Below, piece by piece: positions 21,357 to 33,403 of a stretch of 64,000 nucleotides of DNA. How positions within the stretch are numbered: the stretch's first letter is position 1; the number at the start of each line of letters is the position of its first letter. Below the pieces are notes generated by a model. That model was not told the origin of the DNA and did no database searches. It was given only the letters and a program-made list of their open reading frames with translations. The stretch spans positions 301,284 to 365,283 of the forward strand of contig MNCI01011145.1 of assembly GCA_015680685.1 (NCBI GenBank), in the 5' to 3' direction. Origin of the DNA: Gnetum montanum (Eukaryota > Streptophyta > Gnetopsida > Gnetales > Gnetaceae). The position numbers were made by a program, and so were the translations under genes.

Positions 21357-22367
21357 AAACCACAATCCAAGGGCCATTTAGAACCATGGATCGACTACAA
21401 CATGAATTTGATGATGAATTAGGCAGCCATGATATAAGGAAAGTCATTGATCATCATTTGATGCACCATATGTCTTGCGATGTAACCCAGAAGATACCTT
21501 TCCATTAATTTCATGAAAAATGGATCAAGCATCTACAAAAGACAAAGATCCCATCAAACAACAAAATTCTTTCATGGATATCATTGAATAATGAAGATCT
21601 GATTCATCAAGATTCATCAATTACAAGATCTATTGGTAAGACAATGGTACACTAGTCTAAGTAACTATTACACGTCTTAATACTACAAATATTAATTGAT
21701 TAAGGTTGTTTCTAAAGTTTCTCCCAAAAAAATTTAGTAACCATGACCTATATTTTGTTTTGTTGAAACTCATTATCCAAGTAATCTAGAAGACCTTAAG
21801 TTACCATATATAAGCCTACAAATGTTAGTTCAACAAAATTGGCTATTTTGATCTTTTTAATTTATGAAAATTCAACTTTGTTTTTGAACCTAATACTATG
21901 TTCAATGCATAGTACTCTTTGAAATGATTCCAATAGTACAAATTTCATCTTGATTAGACTTACGGTTTAAAAGATATCAATATTTAAAATTTCTTGTTTT
22001 TCATGCATTAAATAATATTAAATTATTATTTTTTAATAAAAATAATAAAAAAGTAAAAAATAATTTAGGGTCGGGAAGTAAATTTGAAATCACCATTTAC
22101 TCATACCAAACCCTTACTCTGGCTAAACCACCATGTCAGTTGTTGAAGCAAGGTGAATAAAATAATAATAAAAAGTTAAAAAAGAAAAAAGTAAGAGAGT
22201 GGGTTCAAACCTAGGGCCCCCATCATCTTTTATTAATTTAAAATTTTTTTATTTTAAATTTATTGTTGCGGAAGGTTATGGGTTCAAACCCTAACCCTCC
22301 TTCAAAAGAAAAACAAAACAAAAGCAAAAAATTATTATTATGAAAAAAGGATTTTGCAGGCCATGTT
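21357..22367 (+). other. Element D interior, left part: no recognised gene
   Basis: A frame from an ATG at 21386 (MDRLQHEFDDELGSHDIRKV) runs about 40 codons in the place where gag would start but has no recognisable gag motif. The rest is AT-rich. Two GGTTCAAACC phrases near 22210 and 22285 resemble tRNA B boxes but have no A box. Confidence 0.4.
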
Positions 22368-23232
22368 AGCCTACAAGGGCCACATTAGGGCTACAATGAT
22401 CATGTAGGCACTACAGGCCATGTTGGCCCTATCAAGGTAATGCAGTCCTTATAGGAGGGCTGCTACCCTCCAAAATGTGCATAGGCCTCGCCTACAGCTC
22501 CTGCCATGCGTTGATTTTCTGCTACCTGTTCCCCTGCTAGCTTTGTAAGGGTAGTACAACTATGACTACTCTGCTCTTCTCTGAGTAGTGCCATAGCATC
22601 ACTAGCCATGTGCCATCTACTACTACTATGTCACTTTGCACCCATCTCTAGGGCTGCTACTATCACCTTGTTCTCACGCCCTGCTACTATCATCCTCCAT
22701 TACACTAGCCCTAGCACGAGGCTCCTAGGCCTTGCTTGGGGCTACGTTGATCCTTGCAGAGGCTCCACAGGCTCACCTATAGGCCATGTTGATCCCAGCA
22801 TAGGCCCTCACATGGGCTGTGTAGTCTGATACAAATGACACTGCCGCTTGTCTCTCCTGGCTATACCACCGCCACCACCGCTCCCTTGCCTATAATGCGT
22901 AGAAAGCCTACCTCATTTTTCCCCTGTGCCGTCAATCACAGGCATCCTTGGTGCTTTGTGGACATTGACAATGTCACTGAGGGTATCTATAATATCACTG
23001 ATCATAGGAAACCCTGGTGCTCTGCAAGCATCGATAGCTTCACCAATCATAGGCACCCTTGTACTTGTGAACACTGCTAGCACTGTGGATCATTGGCATC
23101 CTTGGCACCTGTAGATATTGTGGATCACTGGCATCCTTGGCACCTACTGACATTGTCAACACCATGGATCACTAGCATTCTTGACACTCTATGGAAATTG
23201 ATGGCAATGTAGATCACTGCTATCTTCGATGA
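22368..23232. repeat. GC-richer block with a degenerate ~45-bp tandem repeat (22935-23232)
   Basis: Base composition rises sharply against the AT-rich surroundings. From about 22935 at least six imperfect units share the theme ATCACTGGCATCCTTGGCAC followed by ATTG..CAATGTGG, mostly 35-45 bp apart with a longer first interval. The array ends abruptly at the insertion point of E (target GATGA) and does not resume after E. Confidence 0.6.
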
Positions 23233-24035
23233 TGATGAGCGATGAGGTACCCCTATGCCCAACTATACAAATACGAGTGTTCACATGCGATCCGATCGAA
23301 CTCCAAGGATTAAGTGCTTATGTGCTTACATAGAATAAGGATGGGTTATGCAATTGTTGTCTTCCCAAGCTTACTTGTAAGGCACAATTGTATGGTTAAG
23401 TAAACTTGCGGTATATGCTTTTTATGTTTTATGTTCTTGGTGATTAAAATGGAGAAATGAAATAATTGAGTAACTAATTTTATTTAACTAATCAACTATG
23501 TTCTAACTATTCCTAACACCAGCATATGTTCCCACTTATTAGACACATCCTGAACCAGTGTAACACTACAGGGATTACCAAACACTAGTTGTTACTAGGT
23601 TACCAAGTGTTCCACGTATGCTCGAAGTGGTCATACTGAGTGTGCTAATTCGTTGATAATTAACAAGTCAATAGAAATAACATTAATTAACTAATCAAAT
23701 AATAATAAATAACATGAAATTCAATAAATAAGATATTTTGAATGTTGTAAGGTTTGTCAAAAAGTTCGTTTTTATTTCTAGACACAATGTGTGCTTAGGT
23801 ACACAATGCTTGAATAAAAATCTATTCACTTTATGACTCCTACTGAGGACACTCAGAAATAATTCTAACTTTGGAAAGGGAAAATTACAAGAGTTCAGCT
23901 AAGGGAATAAGAAACTAACTATGAAACCAAGTGCACCTATCTCTTATTTATAGGCAACAAGATAGGTTTCGACATCACATATCCAATGTCACTTGTTCTA
24001 CCCTAATATCGCGTATCCAATATTAGGACTCAGCA
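23233..24035 (-). mobile_element. 3' LTR of element E
   Basis: It begins TGATGAGCGATGAGGTACCC on the plus strand and ends GGACTCAGCA, followed by the polypurine tract TACCTCCATGACTAAAT (sense TTTAGTCATGGAGGTA). TATA box at 23943-23953. Length is 803 bp. Confidence 0.9.
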
Positions 24036-24456
24036 TACCTCCATGACTAAATAAAAACTCATCCTTAAGTTTCTTACAAAATATTGGAAAGGTATGGGAT
24101 TATTAACTGAACAACAACTAACAGTGACATGGAATGACAAACTCCAAGTGCCCAGTGAATGGATCGAAAAACATATTATAGCATTAGTGTTCATAACCAT
24201 TGTGGTGAACACTATACATAGATGACATCTAGATCCTCATTTGATAGCATGAAGAGAGAGAGAGAGAGAAAAAAAAAAGAAAATGAGGCACGTTGCTGCT
24301 GATGTCAAAATTGTGCACACTATTTTTCATCCATGGCTACATGATTAAGCATGTTCCTTGCATAAATGCTCCAGCTCCAGTCCATCTTGAGTACTCCCTC
24401 TTATCCTAGTTCATTGTTCATGTGATCACCATTTACACATACAACACAGTCACAAA
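24036..24456 (-). other. 3' untranslated segment of element E
   Basis: It holds the 3' polypurine tract (24036-24052) and a (GA)n/A-rich tract at 24252-24280. It is collinear with 38187-38600 in F, including GTGCACAC and GATGTCAAAATTGTGCACAC. No frame is conserved. Confidence 0.55.
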
Positions 24457-25790
24457 TTAACAAGGATAGATAAGATATAATGTAACTGATATCTTGCCTT
24501 GGTATGGAGCACATTGGCTAGGTTGTGGGTATGTCAGATACTGGGTTAGAGGTTTGTAACTAATAACTACCCAAGGTGTAGGGGTGAGATAAGTAATGAA
24601 ATGGAAAAATTTGCGATAGGCCCCCATGACTAAGAGCAATCCTCTAGTAGCAATAGGATGGAAAATGAAAGAACAAGATGAGAGAAATAACAATGGTGAG
24701 GCCAATAAAACAAAAAATTAAAAAGCAATGTCATGGATGGGGTGAAACGAGAAATAGTTGATTGCAGAAAATGTTTAAGGGAAAGAGCTTATCAATTGCA
24801 CCAAAAAGGAATGCTAGTGGGTCCTCCCCAAAGTAGGCTCATGCCCTTTATGCCTTGAAAAACCCACAAACCAAAGAGTCTATAGGCTCTAGGAATGACA
24901 TGTGGAAACAATGGATAAGAACTTACCTACAAGAATTTCCCAAAGAATAACAATGCATGAACCAAGATATAGACTAATCATAAAATTGGCAATGAGGTGG
25001 AATATGGAGAGCAATATGAAAAGAGAGAATGGAATCCCAAAACCAAGATTGTGTAAAGTCCCTTGCGTATTATGTGATTGAGGTGACTTAATATAATTTG
25101 GCCCAAATCCAGATTAAAACTAACCACATCCAATGACCTCGCATCAACACACTTGACCAATCCATCCTCTTGAAGCAACGAGAATGCTTCCACAAAGCAA
25201 CCATCCTTCCAAGAGGAGAAGAATAGAGAAACATGAAGTGAGGAAGGGTCATAGTTAGAAAGAACCTCTAGGCATGGGTAACATGTCTTTCCAGTGCCAT
25301 AACCAGTGCTTGTAGCCCATGTTTCTTTATTATGTCTAAGGGGTGTGCTTTGAATTTCCACCAGTTTTTTTTTGAGTGAGAACCACATTATGCAAAGACT
25401 TATTTGATTTAGTTAACTTCCTAATATTGGTTAATAGTAGAATTGTGAAAAACCTATGAAAAAAATCCAAGTACACAAGAGAATAGCCAGCATAAATGCG
25501 TCGAATCCCCTTGAAGTCACACCCTTTTCAATTTATTTGAATCTTTCCTCGGTTTGAAGAATACCAAGCCACCAATTCATTAATAAGTTTGCTTAGAAAA
25601 AGGGACAATACATTTCCAAAACAAAGGAAGTCCACAGAGTTGTATAGATGAATGGATGATGTGGACTCATTGCCTGTTTTATCAAAAGAAACCATATCTT
25701 AGCATCAACATTAAAATTCAAAGGTAAAAACAAAATATAAGCAATCAACACCATTATAGTACAATCCACCATCATGAGCACTTATTATAC
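24457..25790 (-). pseudogene. Conserved frame downstream of integrase (ORF3, env position) of E
   Basis: Open stretches at 25781-25593, 25388-24978 (136 codons) and 24705-24457 line up with the same frames in F (about 39912-38560). Shared residues include AKIWFLLIK, SPHHPFI, WFSLKK, KTCYPCL, QEDGLVKCVD.RSLDVVSFN and a later APYQGKIS. The protein is rich in aromatic and aliphatic residues, with possible membrane segments (LAILLCTWIFFIGF; SYCSPYS). Athila elements often carry an env-like gene at this place, but I see no diagnostic env feature, so function is unknown. Decay is by stops and a few frameshifts. Confidence 0.45.
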
Positions 25791-26039
25791 AACGAGTGAG
25801 AGTAATTCAAATAAAATGTAATAGAGAAAGAAATAGTAAAAATGTTAACGATGGTGTAAAACAAAAATAAGTAAAGATGAAAAATGTGTAAAATAAAAAA
25901 GGACTAAAGAAAACTGAGGGCTTAGAATGGTTAGCATTGGTAGCCATCTCCCCCATGACTAAGTGAGAAGGAGGAGATCCAAAATAATGAGTAGGGTTAT
26001 CCATGAATAGAGGTAGTGTTAATACTAGCCGTTTTGGGC

Positions 26040-27260
26040 TCATGGAAGGGTTTGGTTTGTTGGATGTTGGCTAATAACTTCCTACCTGGGCTTTTAGGTT
26101 TATAGATCATCATGGCCCCAGAAGGAAAAGTTTCATGAATGATATAAGGTCCTTCCCACAGTGTTTGAAATTTAGTTCATTGTGACACATGTGTGGGATT
26201 CCAATAAAGAACCTTATCTCCTAGTTGATATGTAACCTTTCTAATTCTTAGGTCATGACATTACTTTTTGAAGGCCTTGTGCAATTCGTTGGATGATAGG
26301 GCGGCTAATCAATTTTTATCTAGCAAGTTAAGGTTCATTAACTGTTATTTCTATGCTAGAATAAGGTCAAGGTTGAGGTCACATGTTATAGATAGTGTAC
26401 GGAGCTCAGCTTGGATAGGAAGTGTTGGAAGTTTACTATACACTAACTCATAGGGAGAATATCCTATAAGGAGTTTCCATGTGAAGAAGTAAGCCTAAAG
26501 AGCATCATTCATTTTGGTACTCTAGTCTTGCCTATATTTGCTAATGGTTCGTATCAATATTTTTTTGATCTCCCTATTGGTGACCTCGGCTTCACCATTC
26601 GCTTGATGATGATATGGTGTAGTAAGCTTATGCTAAACTCCCAAATGTTGCATTAATTTTCAAAAGGTCACACCCATAAAATGTGTACCATTATTAGAAA
26701 TAAGTGCACGAGGCATGCCAAACCTATTTATGATTTGTTGTTGAAAAAATTATGTAGTGGTAGATGACGTATAGTCAATAATAGTGGCTATATCTACCCA
26801 CTTTGTAAAATAGTCAACAAGAACAACAATGTAGGCTTTTCCATTGGACATTGGTGTGATGGGCCCCATAAAATTAATACCCCATATGTTGAAGGGTTCT
26901 AAAGGTTGAATCCATTGTTATGAATCCTTTATTCTAGTAGTCATTCCCTCATCGCGTTGGCAGCACTCACAAGATTGGACGAAATGATGAGTATCCCAGA
27001 ACAATGTAGGCCAATAATATCCTGCAAGCAAGATTTTAATAGTTGTTCATTTTCCAGAGTAATGACCCCCACAAGGACCCTCATGATTATCTTGGAGAAC
27101 TCACAATTGATCTACATTGGGAACATACCATTGGACCAAGCCATTGGAACATACCTTATAAAGGTGTCCATTAATTTCTATGAAATATTTGGCTTGATGA
27201 AGAAAATGTTGTTTCTTTTTAATGTCTAGCCCTTGTGGTGTTTCTTGTGTGAGAAGATAA
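26040..27260 (-). pseudogene. Integrase of element E, decayed
   Basis: The zinc-binding part reads GHLYKVCSNGLVQWYVP, then EGPCGGHYS, YYWPTLFWDTHHFVQSCECC. The catalytic core reads FNIWGINFMGPI, VDYFTKW (first Asp kept, about 26820), RFGMPRALISNNGTHF (second Asp now Asn) and ANGEAEVTNREIKKIL (Glu kept, about 26600). The C-terminal part has GDKVLYWNPTH and LWEGPYIIHETFPSGAMMI. Domain order and motifs fit Ty3-gypsy integrase, which inserts the cDNA into chromosomes. The D-to-N change plus many stops mean no activity. Confidence 0.85.
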
Positions 27261-27399
27261 GTAAGAATGCTACTATACCAATTTATATTTGTGGGTGATT
27301 GATTGTTTATTACACCTGCAAAGAGGAGTTCAGCAAGGAAGTAATCTGAAATTGGATATTCATCCTCTTTGTTGTCCCATCACAACTGAGATAAATGAT

Positions 27400-27960
27400 T
27401 AGCAACAACATTCTTAGTGCCTTTATGATCGATCATCATAAGATCAAACTCTTGTAAGATCACAAGCCATCATATGATGTGAGGGCTCACCATTGGTTTA
27501 TTCATTAGGAATCATATTGCACTATGATCCATGTGTACAAATATCTAATAGCTCGATATATAGTGCCTAAATTTTTCTGGTGCAAACATCATAACCATTA
27601 CCTCTTTTTTGTTGTGGTGTATTTGAGTTGTGTACCAGCAATACTTTGACTTGCACAGTGAATGTAATAGGGATGTTTTTGGTCATCTAACTATGTAATT
27701 ATGGCTCCTAAAGAAAAATTGGACACGTCGGTCATTATATGGAATGGTCTGAACCAATCAGGAGCTTGTAGAAAGGGTGTTTCTATGAGCTTTTGCTTTA
27801 AGATTTGGAAAAATAGCTCACATTTCTTGGTCCATTCAAAGGGTACATCCTTCTTTGTTAATTTTACCAATGGTTCTGTAATCTTTGAAAAGTTCTCAAT
27901 CAAGCATCTATAATAACCAGTATGTCCAAGGAATGATTAGATATCTTTTATAGTTTCAGG
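27400..27960 (-). pseudogene. RNase H domain of element E, decayed
   Basis: The polypeptide reads VKLTKKDVPFEWTKKCELFF, then ILQAPDWFRPFHIMTD, SNFSLGAII, with RWWLVILQEFDLMIIDHKG and a later NVVANHLSQL towards the end. This is the usual transition from RT thumb to RNase H in gypsy pol. It degrades the RNA template during reverse transcription. Confidence 0.8.
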
Positions 27961-27989
27961 TTGACGAGTGATTCCTTAGATGACTTTAA

Positions 27990-28800
27990 TCTTTTCAGGA
28001 TCTACCTCTATCCCTGTTTGTGAAATCTTATGCCCTAATACAACACCTTCTTGGACTATTAAATGGATTTTTTTCCAATTGAGGATTAAGTTGGTTTCAA
28101 CACATCATTTTAGTACTTGCTCTAATCAGTCCAATGCTTGTTCAAAGTCTACTCTATAGGTGGAGAACTCATCCATAAAGACCTCCATACCATTCCCTAT
28201 TTGCTATTGAAATATACTTAGAACTAGATGTTGAAATGTTGCTAGGGCATTGCATAAGCAAAATGACATCTATATGCAAATGTCCTCAAAGGACTTGTGA
28301 ATGTAGTCTTGACTTGGTCTTCTAGTGCTATTTGAATTTGATTGTACCAATTGAAACCATCCAAAAAACTATAATAACAATGCCCTGCAATGGTATCTAA
28401 GACTTGGTCAATAAATGGCAATGAGAAATGGTCTTTAAATGTTGTCATGTTCAATAGCCTAAATTCTATACACCCTCCATTTACCTCCCTTTTTAGACAC
28501 AATGACTAATGGGCTAACCCATTCACTGTCAACAATGGGGTAGATGAATGTAGCTTTTAGAAGTTCAATTTCTTCTTTAACCACTATCTTAAGCTTTGGG
28601 TTTATTCACCTTTGTGGTTGTCATGGAGGCTTCATGGAGGGGTTAGTGTAAATTCTATGTTGGCATATCCTAGGATCTATTCCAATTAATTTAGGATATG
28701 ACCAAGCAAAGGCTTTCGACCATTTGTGTACCATCTTTAGCAGTCTTTCTTTTTGTTGAGGAGTAAGCTTAGCATTAATGATTATAAATTTTCCATTCTT
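27990..28800 (-). pseudogene. Reverse transcriptase of element E, decayed
   Basis: Recognisable blocks are VNGGCIEFRLLNMTTFKDHF, LPFIDQVLDTIAGHCYYSFL, DGFNWYNQIQIA and MEVFMDEFSTY (28150-28185), the equivalent of the YxDD box, in which the second Asp has become Glu. The motif order and the phrase FPLPFIDQVLD are typical of Athila/Tat gypsy RTs. The frame is broken by stops. Confidence 0.85.
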
Positions 28801-29079
28801 GAGAAATGTGTATTACATATTGGTGGGAAATGATTTTAACTCAAGGGGCTCTTGCTTTAACTTTTCAAGAATTTTTAACTTCCCCTAGTTGATATTTTAG
28901 ATGTCAGGACTTGGAAGTTGGTGATGGACTTGCTCTAATGTATCTATGCTATCGATATAGGCACAAGTCAAGCTCTTAGTTGGTTCCATGCACAGAGTTG
29001 AATTTCTCTCTCGGTTATCTATCAGCCACTAGGTGCCTTCCTACCTTATGGCTGCTACATATAAGCATCTTTGTATGAT

Positions 29080-29640
29080 AGTTATTTGTGCACACTGGTT
29101 GCATGTAGTCAATGTTAAACATTGTACAAACCAAGACTTCTACACGCAGCTACACCCTATGTCACTGTATGCGATGCATGGAACTTTCTTCTTCTTGATC
29201 TTTCCAAACGTATTTTCTTTTGATATTTCTAGGAAAAGATCATGTATTCCTAGGCACACATCAATCATGCTTAGCCATGCTCTTCCCATTATGATTGGCA
29301 AGTCCCCCTTATATTTTTTTGACTTGGATCACTAGGAAATTAGCTAGATCTGACCACCCACAAATAGTGATGACAATGTCCTTCACTAGTCCTAATGGGA
29401 CAACGATGGATTGGTCAGCCAAATCTAAATAAATGTTACTTTTTTTTAGTGGAGGTAGGTTCTAGGCTTTGTACATTTCTTAAGAGATTAAGTTAACACT
29501 AGAACCTGAATCCAAAAGAGCTTTTCAAGGCTCATTCCCAGCAATTTGCAAGTATATAAGAGGACTTCTAGGATCAGAAAATTTTCTAGGAAGATGACCA
29601 ACTTTAATCCAATCGGTGATGGCATGAGTCAACATGACCA
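29080..29640 (-). pseudogene. Aspartic protease region of element E, decayed
   Basis: KALLDSGSSVNLIS carries the retropepsin active site D-S-G (29504-29512), followed at the proper distance by GLVKDIVI and LPIMIGRAWLSMIDVCLGI. In F the same site reads DSS. The domain would process the Gag-Pol polyprotein. One stop lies directly after the active-site block. Confidence 0.8.
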
Positions 29641-30199
29641 TGGATGTTAGGTGTGATTGTTGGTTCAAAGGAAGCTCCAAAGATTCAAGAAATGATGAGG
29701 CATTTGGACAATTAGCTGCTTATGGCTGTAAGGATTTGGTTAGACTGTTGGTTCTAAAGAAAGGTCTCTTCTTTATGTAGTTGTCTGAACCAATAGTAGG
29801 CTAAGGATTGATAGCCCTTGTAGCGTTACATTGGTGTGGCTGGGTAGGAAGCTTGCCCTACATAGTTGTAGCAGGTGGTAATGGAGCTAAGGGTGGAAGA
29901 GGTGCAGTCAAATGAGAAGGATAATATGTATGTGGAACATCACGCCTAGGAGAAGGAGTTCTATAGTACTCATGAATCTGGTAGTGAGGATGAGGAGTAA
30001 CGTGACTAGTAGAGTTACGTGGAGAGATCGGCTACTGAATGTAATACTTATATGGATCAAGTTTATGGTAAGGGTATTGTTGATGTGGTAGTGGCATCCC
30101 CCATGATTGTGGGTGTTTCCACTATTGATACTATTCATTCAATTGTGGTGGAGCTCCACTCGGATAACATGTCAAGGATTGGTGGAACTACCTTGGGTT

Positions 30200-32155
30200 A
30201 CCCTTAGGATAAGGTAACCTTTAGGGTGTTTGCTATCTATTTAATCATGGGTTTAGTGCATATACCATAGACTCTTGCAGATGTGACACTACTGGGAAAC
30301 ATCCTTTAGGATGGTCATATTGGCATATCTCACATTCACCATCATTTTCTATATTTGAATCCACAACCTCTTCAATGACGGCAACTTTGCCCTTACCCTT
30401 GTTATGTGCATATTTTAGCTTCTTCTTTTTTCCTTCTCTCTTGGTCACTACGTTGCCCTCTAGACTCCTCTACTATTTTTATAATGGTTTGAAATTGATC
30501 ATCTAGGGAGTTCCACATTTGATCTACCTCTGCTGATACTTCTAATGCAAATTTTTGAATGGGAAAAGTCTTCCTATTCACCATCTCTTTGAGCAGTGAA
30601 TCTTCTTCATCTTCAAAAAATCTAACTTCCTTCTTTCAGAGGGAAGGATCTCTATTGTATTCCTCTGCAAATTGCCTTCTTCCTTAGCAAATTGCTCTAA
30701 TAATCTTTGTATTTGATGGGATTTGAGCTCAGATAACCTTCACTGGGCATAAGTCCCAAGGGTTCTTTATGTTTCCTACCTAAGTCCATCTACGAGATGG
30801 CGTAGTTGTTTCCTTTGCGAGTACCCACGGCCAAGGCAACAATGTAATAATGCATAATATTGGCCCATGGTAGCATCCATGGGTTTGTTTCCTCCTTGTT
30901 TTCATCCTTGGATTTGCTTACATAGGTTGGACACTTGGGAGTATGTTTGATACTTATCGTTGAATAGCTCTAATATGGTACTCCATCGACGAATGGATTT
31001 CGATTCTAATGACTGGTACTAGCTTTCCGCTTCCTTGATTAGTGTTTGTGGAAACAACTTAAGTTTTTACCACTTGTTTTCTATATTTTTCAAGGCACAT
31101 GCATCATGAAATGCTTGTAGATGATTTTGAGGATTAGCATTGTATCTCCCTTCAAATTTTGGGATATTTTTCATGTTTATTCTTTTAATCCTACTATCTT
31201 TCTGGTGCCCTATTTGAATCCTAACAACCTTTATTATATCTAACATACTTTGGGTGGAGAGTAGGGGTTCATTGTGATTTTATTGTCTATGATGTTTATG
31301 ATGCCTATGTTGTTCCCTACTCTCCCTTCTTTCATGGTGTGTTTCTTTGGCATGCCCTCATCCTCTTTCTTGACTATTTTTTCTATGATCTCTATTTCAC
31401 TTACCATTATCCTCATGGTCTTTCCCTTTGCAACTATGTTCAAATCTTGAAGGAGAGGGGGAAGGAGATGATGAAGGTGAAGAGGAAGGAGGACTGACAC
31501 CATGATGGTGCCTACTACCTTCTCTTCAGTGGTTGCATCCTCGGTCATGGTTATGACTGGAATGTCCATCTTTGTCATGCATTTGTGTTCCTTTTTCAGA
31601 CCCTTTGTGTCTCTCAGTACCAGAATATGGGTTATGAATAGTTGAGTGAATATTCTAATATATAATTTCTTGACCTAAGTCAATGAGAGGAACATTGTTT
31701 TGTAGAAAACCTCCTGAGGAAAGTTCACCACCCTCATTCTCACTTAGGACATACGAGACATCTTGAGACCATTTTCCCTTCATAGGCTTGTAATGCATCT
31801 CCTGTTGTAGGTTCCTTTGGCATTGTGCCTCCATGGGTCGATACTCTCTTGAGTTGTGTTCATGCACAACGTACTCTACCTATAAGTGCTACATACCAAT
31901 TTGTGTGAGAGCACGAAGAATCATGCTTGGGATTGAGCGATTGGGAGGTAACACTATATTACCTTCCAAATCACACCAACATAGTTGTTCATCTTGGTGA
32001 AGGATAAAAGTAAAGTTTGGTATATACTCATCAAGATGAATGTATACCATGCAAAACTATTGGAGCAATGGTGGATCATCATGTGTACTCCGCGTCCAAT
32101 TGTTCATTGTGTTAGACCTAGTCGATGAAGCACTCTCATAAGAAGAAGGAGACAT
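30200..32155 (-). pseudogene. gag: Gag of element E, decayed
   Basis: The start MSPSSYESASSTRSNTMNN is shared with F (MSPFSYESASPTRSNTMNN). An Arg/His/Asp-rich region, a gag core with NIPKFEGRYNANPQNHLQAF, ELFNDKYQTYSQVSNLCKQI, and a zinc knuckle CEICQYDHPKGC at 30299-30334 (C-X2-C-X3-H-X3-C) follow. Frames shift several times. The spacing of the knuckle is that of Athila/Tat gags rather than the retroviral C-X2-C-X4-H-X4-C. Confidence 0.8.
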
Positions 32156-32272
32156 GATTGATTATTTAGTGTGCAATACTTTTTTTTGATGATTGTAGGA
32201 TAACTAACCATAAGGGTTCACTCCAACGATGCAAATATTTCCTACGTTCTAATCAGCACACAAATAACAAAA

Positions 32273-32290
32273 TCCTTGGCAATAGCACCA
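32273..32290 (-). promoter_or_regulatory. Primer-binding site of element E (tRNA-Asp type)
   Basis: The minus strand reads TGGTGCTATTGCCAAGGA, one base inside the 5' LTR end. It is a decayed form of the Athila site. Confidence 0.75.
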
Positions 32291-32291
32291 A

Positions 32292-33131
32292 TGATGAGTG
32301 GTGAGGTACCCCTACACCCAACCATATGAATACGAGTGTTCATGCATGATCTGGTTGAACTCCAAGGGTTGAGTACTTATGCGATTACATAGAACAAGGA
32401 TGGGTTATGTGATCGTTGTCTTCCCAAGCTTACTTGTAAGGCACAATTGTATGGTTAAGTAAACTTGAGGTATATGATTTTTATGCTTTTTATGTTTTAT
32501 GTTCTTGATGCTTAAAATGGAGAAATGAAATAATTGAGTAACTAATTTTATTTAACTAATCAACTATGCTCTAACTATTCGTAAAACCAACATCCATTCT
32601 CACTTGCCAGACACTCCTTGAACTAGTGTAACACTACTGGGATTACCAAACACTAGTCATTACTAGGTTACCAAGTGTTCCATGTATGCTCGAAGTGGTC
32701 ATACTGAGTGTGCTAATTCATTGATAATTAACAAGTCAATAGAAATAACATTAATTAATTAATCAAATAACAATAAATAACATGAAATGTAATAAATAAG
32801 GTATTTTGAATGTTGCAAAGTTTATCACAAAGTTCGCCTTTATTTCTGGACACAAGGTGTGCTTAGGTACACAATGCTCGAATAAAGATCTGCTCACTTT
32901 ATGACTCCTACTGTAGACACCGAGAAATAATTCTAACTGTAGAAAGGGAAAATTGCAAGAGTTCAACTAAGGGACTAAGAAACTAATTGTGAAACCAAGT
33001 GCACTTGTCTCTTATTTATAGGCAATGAGACAAGTTCTAACATTGCGTATCCAATGTTGCTTGTTCTATCTCGATATCGCGTATCCAATATTGGGGATCC
33101 GATATCGCAGGTCTGATATTAGGACTCATTA
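32292..33131 (-). mobile_element. 5' LTR of element E
   Basis: It begins TGATGAGTGGTGAGGTACCC on the plus strand; the far end reads GGACTCATTA where GGACTCATCA is expected. TATA box at 33011-33021 and palindrome relics at 33060-33120 (CTCGATATCGCGTATCC). It aligns with 23233-24035. Confidence 0.9.
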
Positions 33132-33297
33132 GGTGAATTCTAATTATTTGTCAAGGAAATTCTAATTTTTGCATCAATTTATGGAAATTTTAAAATTTCC
33201 ATCAATTGAAAAAGAATTCAAAATTTCATTTTGTTGAAACATTAGTTTAAAATTTGGGACACTGAAAAAATTTTCAAAATAGAAGAAGAAGAATTTC

Positions 33298-33403
33298 ATG
33301 TGTTAGCATCATGTGAGATAAGAATTTTGTAATTAAGCACATTCATCCTAAAGTAGTATTGGGATGGGTGACCTCTTGGGAAGTCTCGTTTTTTACACCA
33401 AAA
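33298..33403 (+). pseudogene. 5S rRNA-derived sequence inside element D
   Basis: TAATTAAGCAC, AAAGTAGTATTGGGATGGG and TGACCTCTTGGGAAGTCTCG reproduce the middle and 3' half of plant 5S rRNA (GTTAAGCGTGC, AGTAGTACTAGGATGGG, TGACCTCCTGGGAAGTCCTC), ending TTACACC for GTTGCACC. The C box of the internal Pol III promoter (33361-33385) is almost intact. The 5' half is poorly kept. No tandem 5S unit is present, so it is a pseudogene or part of a 5S-derived mobile unit, as in Cassandra LTRs or SINE3-type elements, and not an rRNA locus. Confidence 0.8.

Larger units (their letters stand above)
23233..33131 (-). mobile_element. Element E: complete Athila/Tat-like Ty3-gypsy element nested in D
   Basis: LTRs lie at 32292-33131 (5') and 23233-24035 (3'). 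The minus-strand order is tRNA-Asp-like primer site, gag, protease, RT, RNase H, integrase, a further conserved frame, polypurine tract. Flanks GATGA (23228-23232) and GGTGA (33132-33136) match at four of five positions. Every frame contains stops. Integrase has lost an Asp and the RT box reads FMDE, so it is inactive. It is the best full-length example of the pol-bearing partner of the ORF2 elements. Confidence 0.9.

Noticed and set aside
22205-22295. SINEs based on two GGTTCAAACC phrases
   Set aside because: No A box at the right distance and no shared body with the other SINE copies.
24250-24282. GAGA-type regulatory element in the (GA)n tract
   Set aside because: It is a simple repeat in the 3' untranslated region of E, shorter in F, with no promoter context.
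24978-25388. Stand-alone host gene (136-codon open frame, minus)
   Set aside because: It is collinear with the same region of F and lies between integrase and the 3' LTR of E, so it belongs to the retroelement.
33298-33403. Functional 5S rRNA gene
   Set aside because: The 5' half is unrecognisable, no T-run terminator is in place, no tandem repeat unit exists, and it lies inside a retrotransposon.
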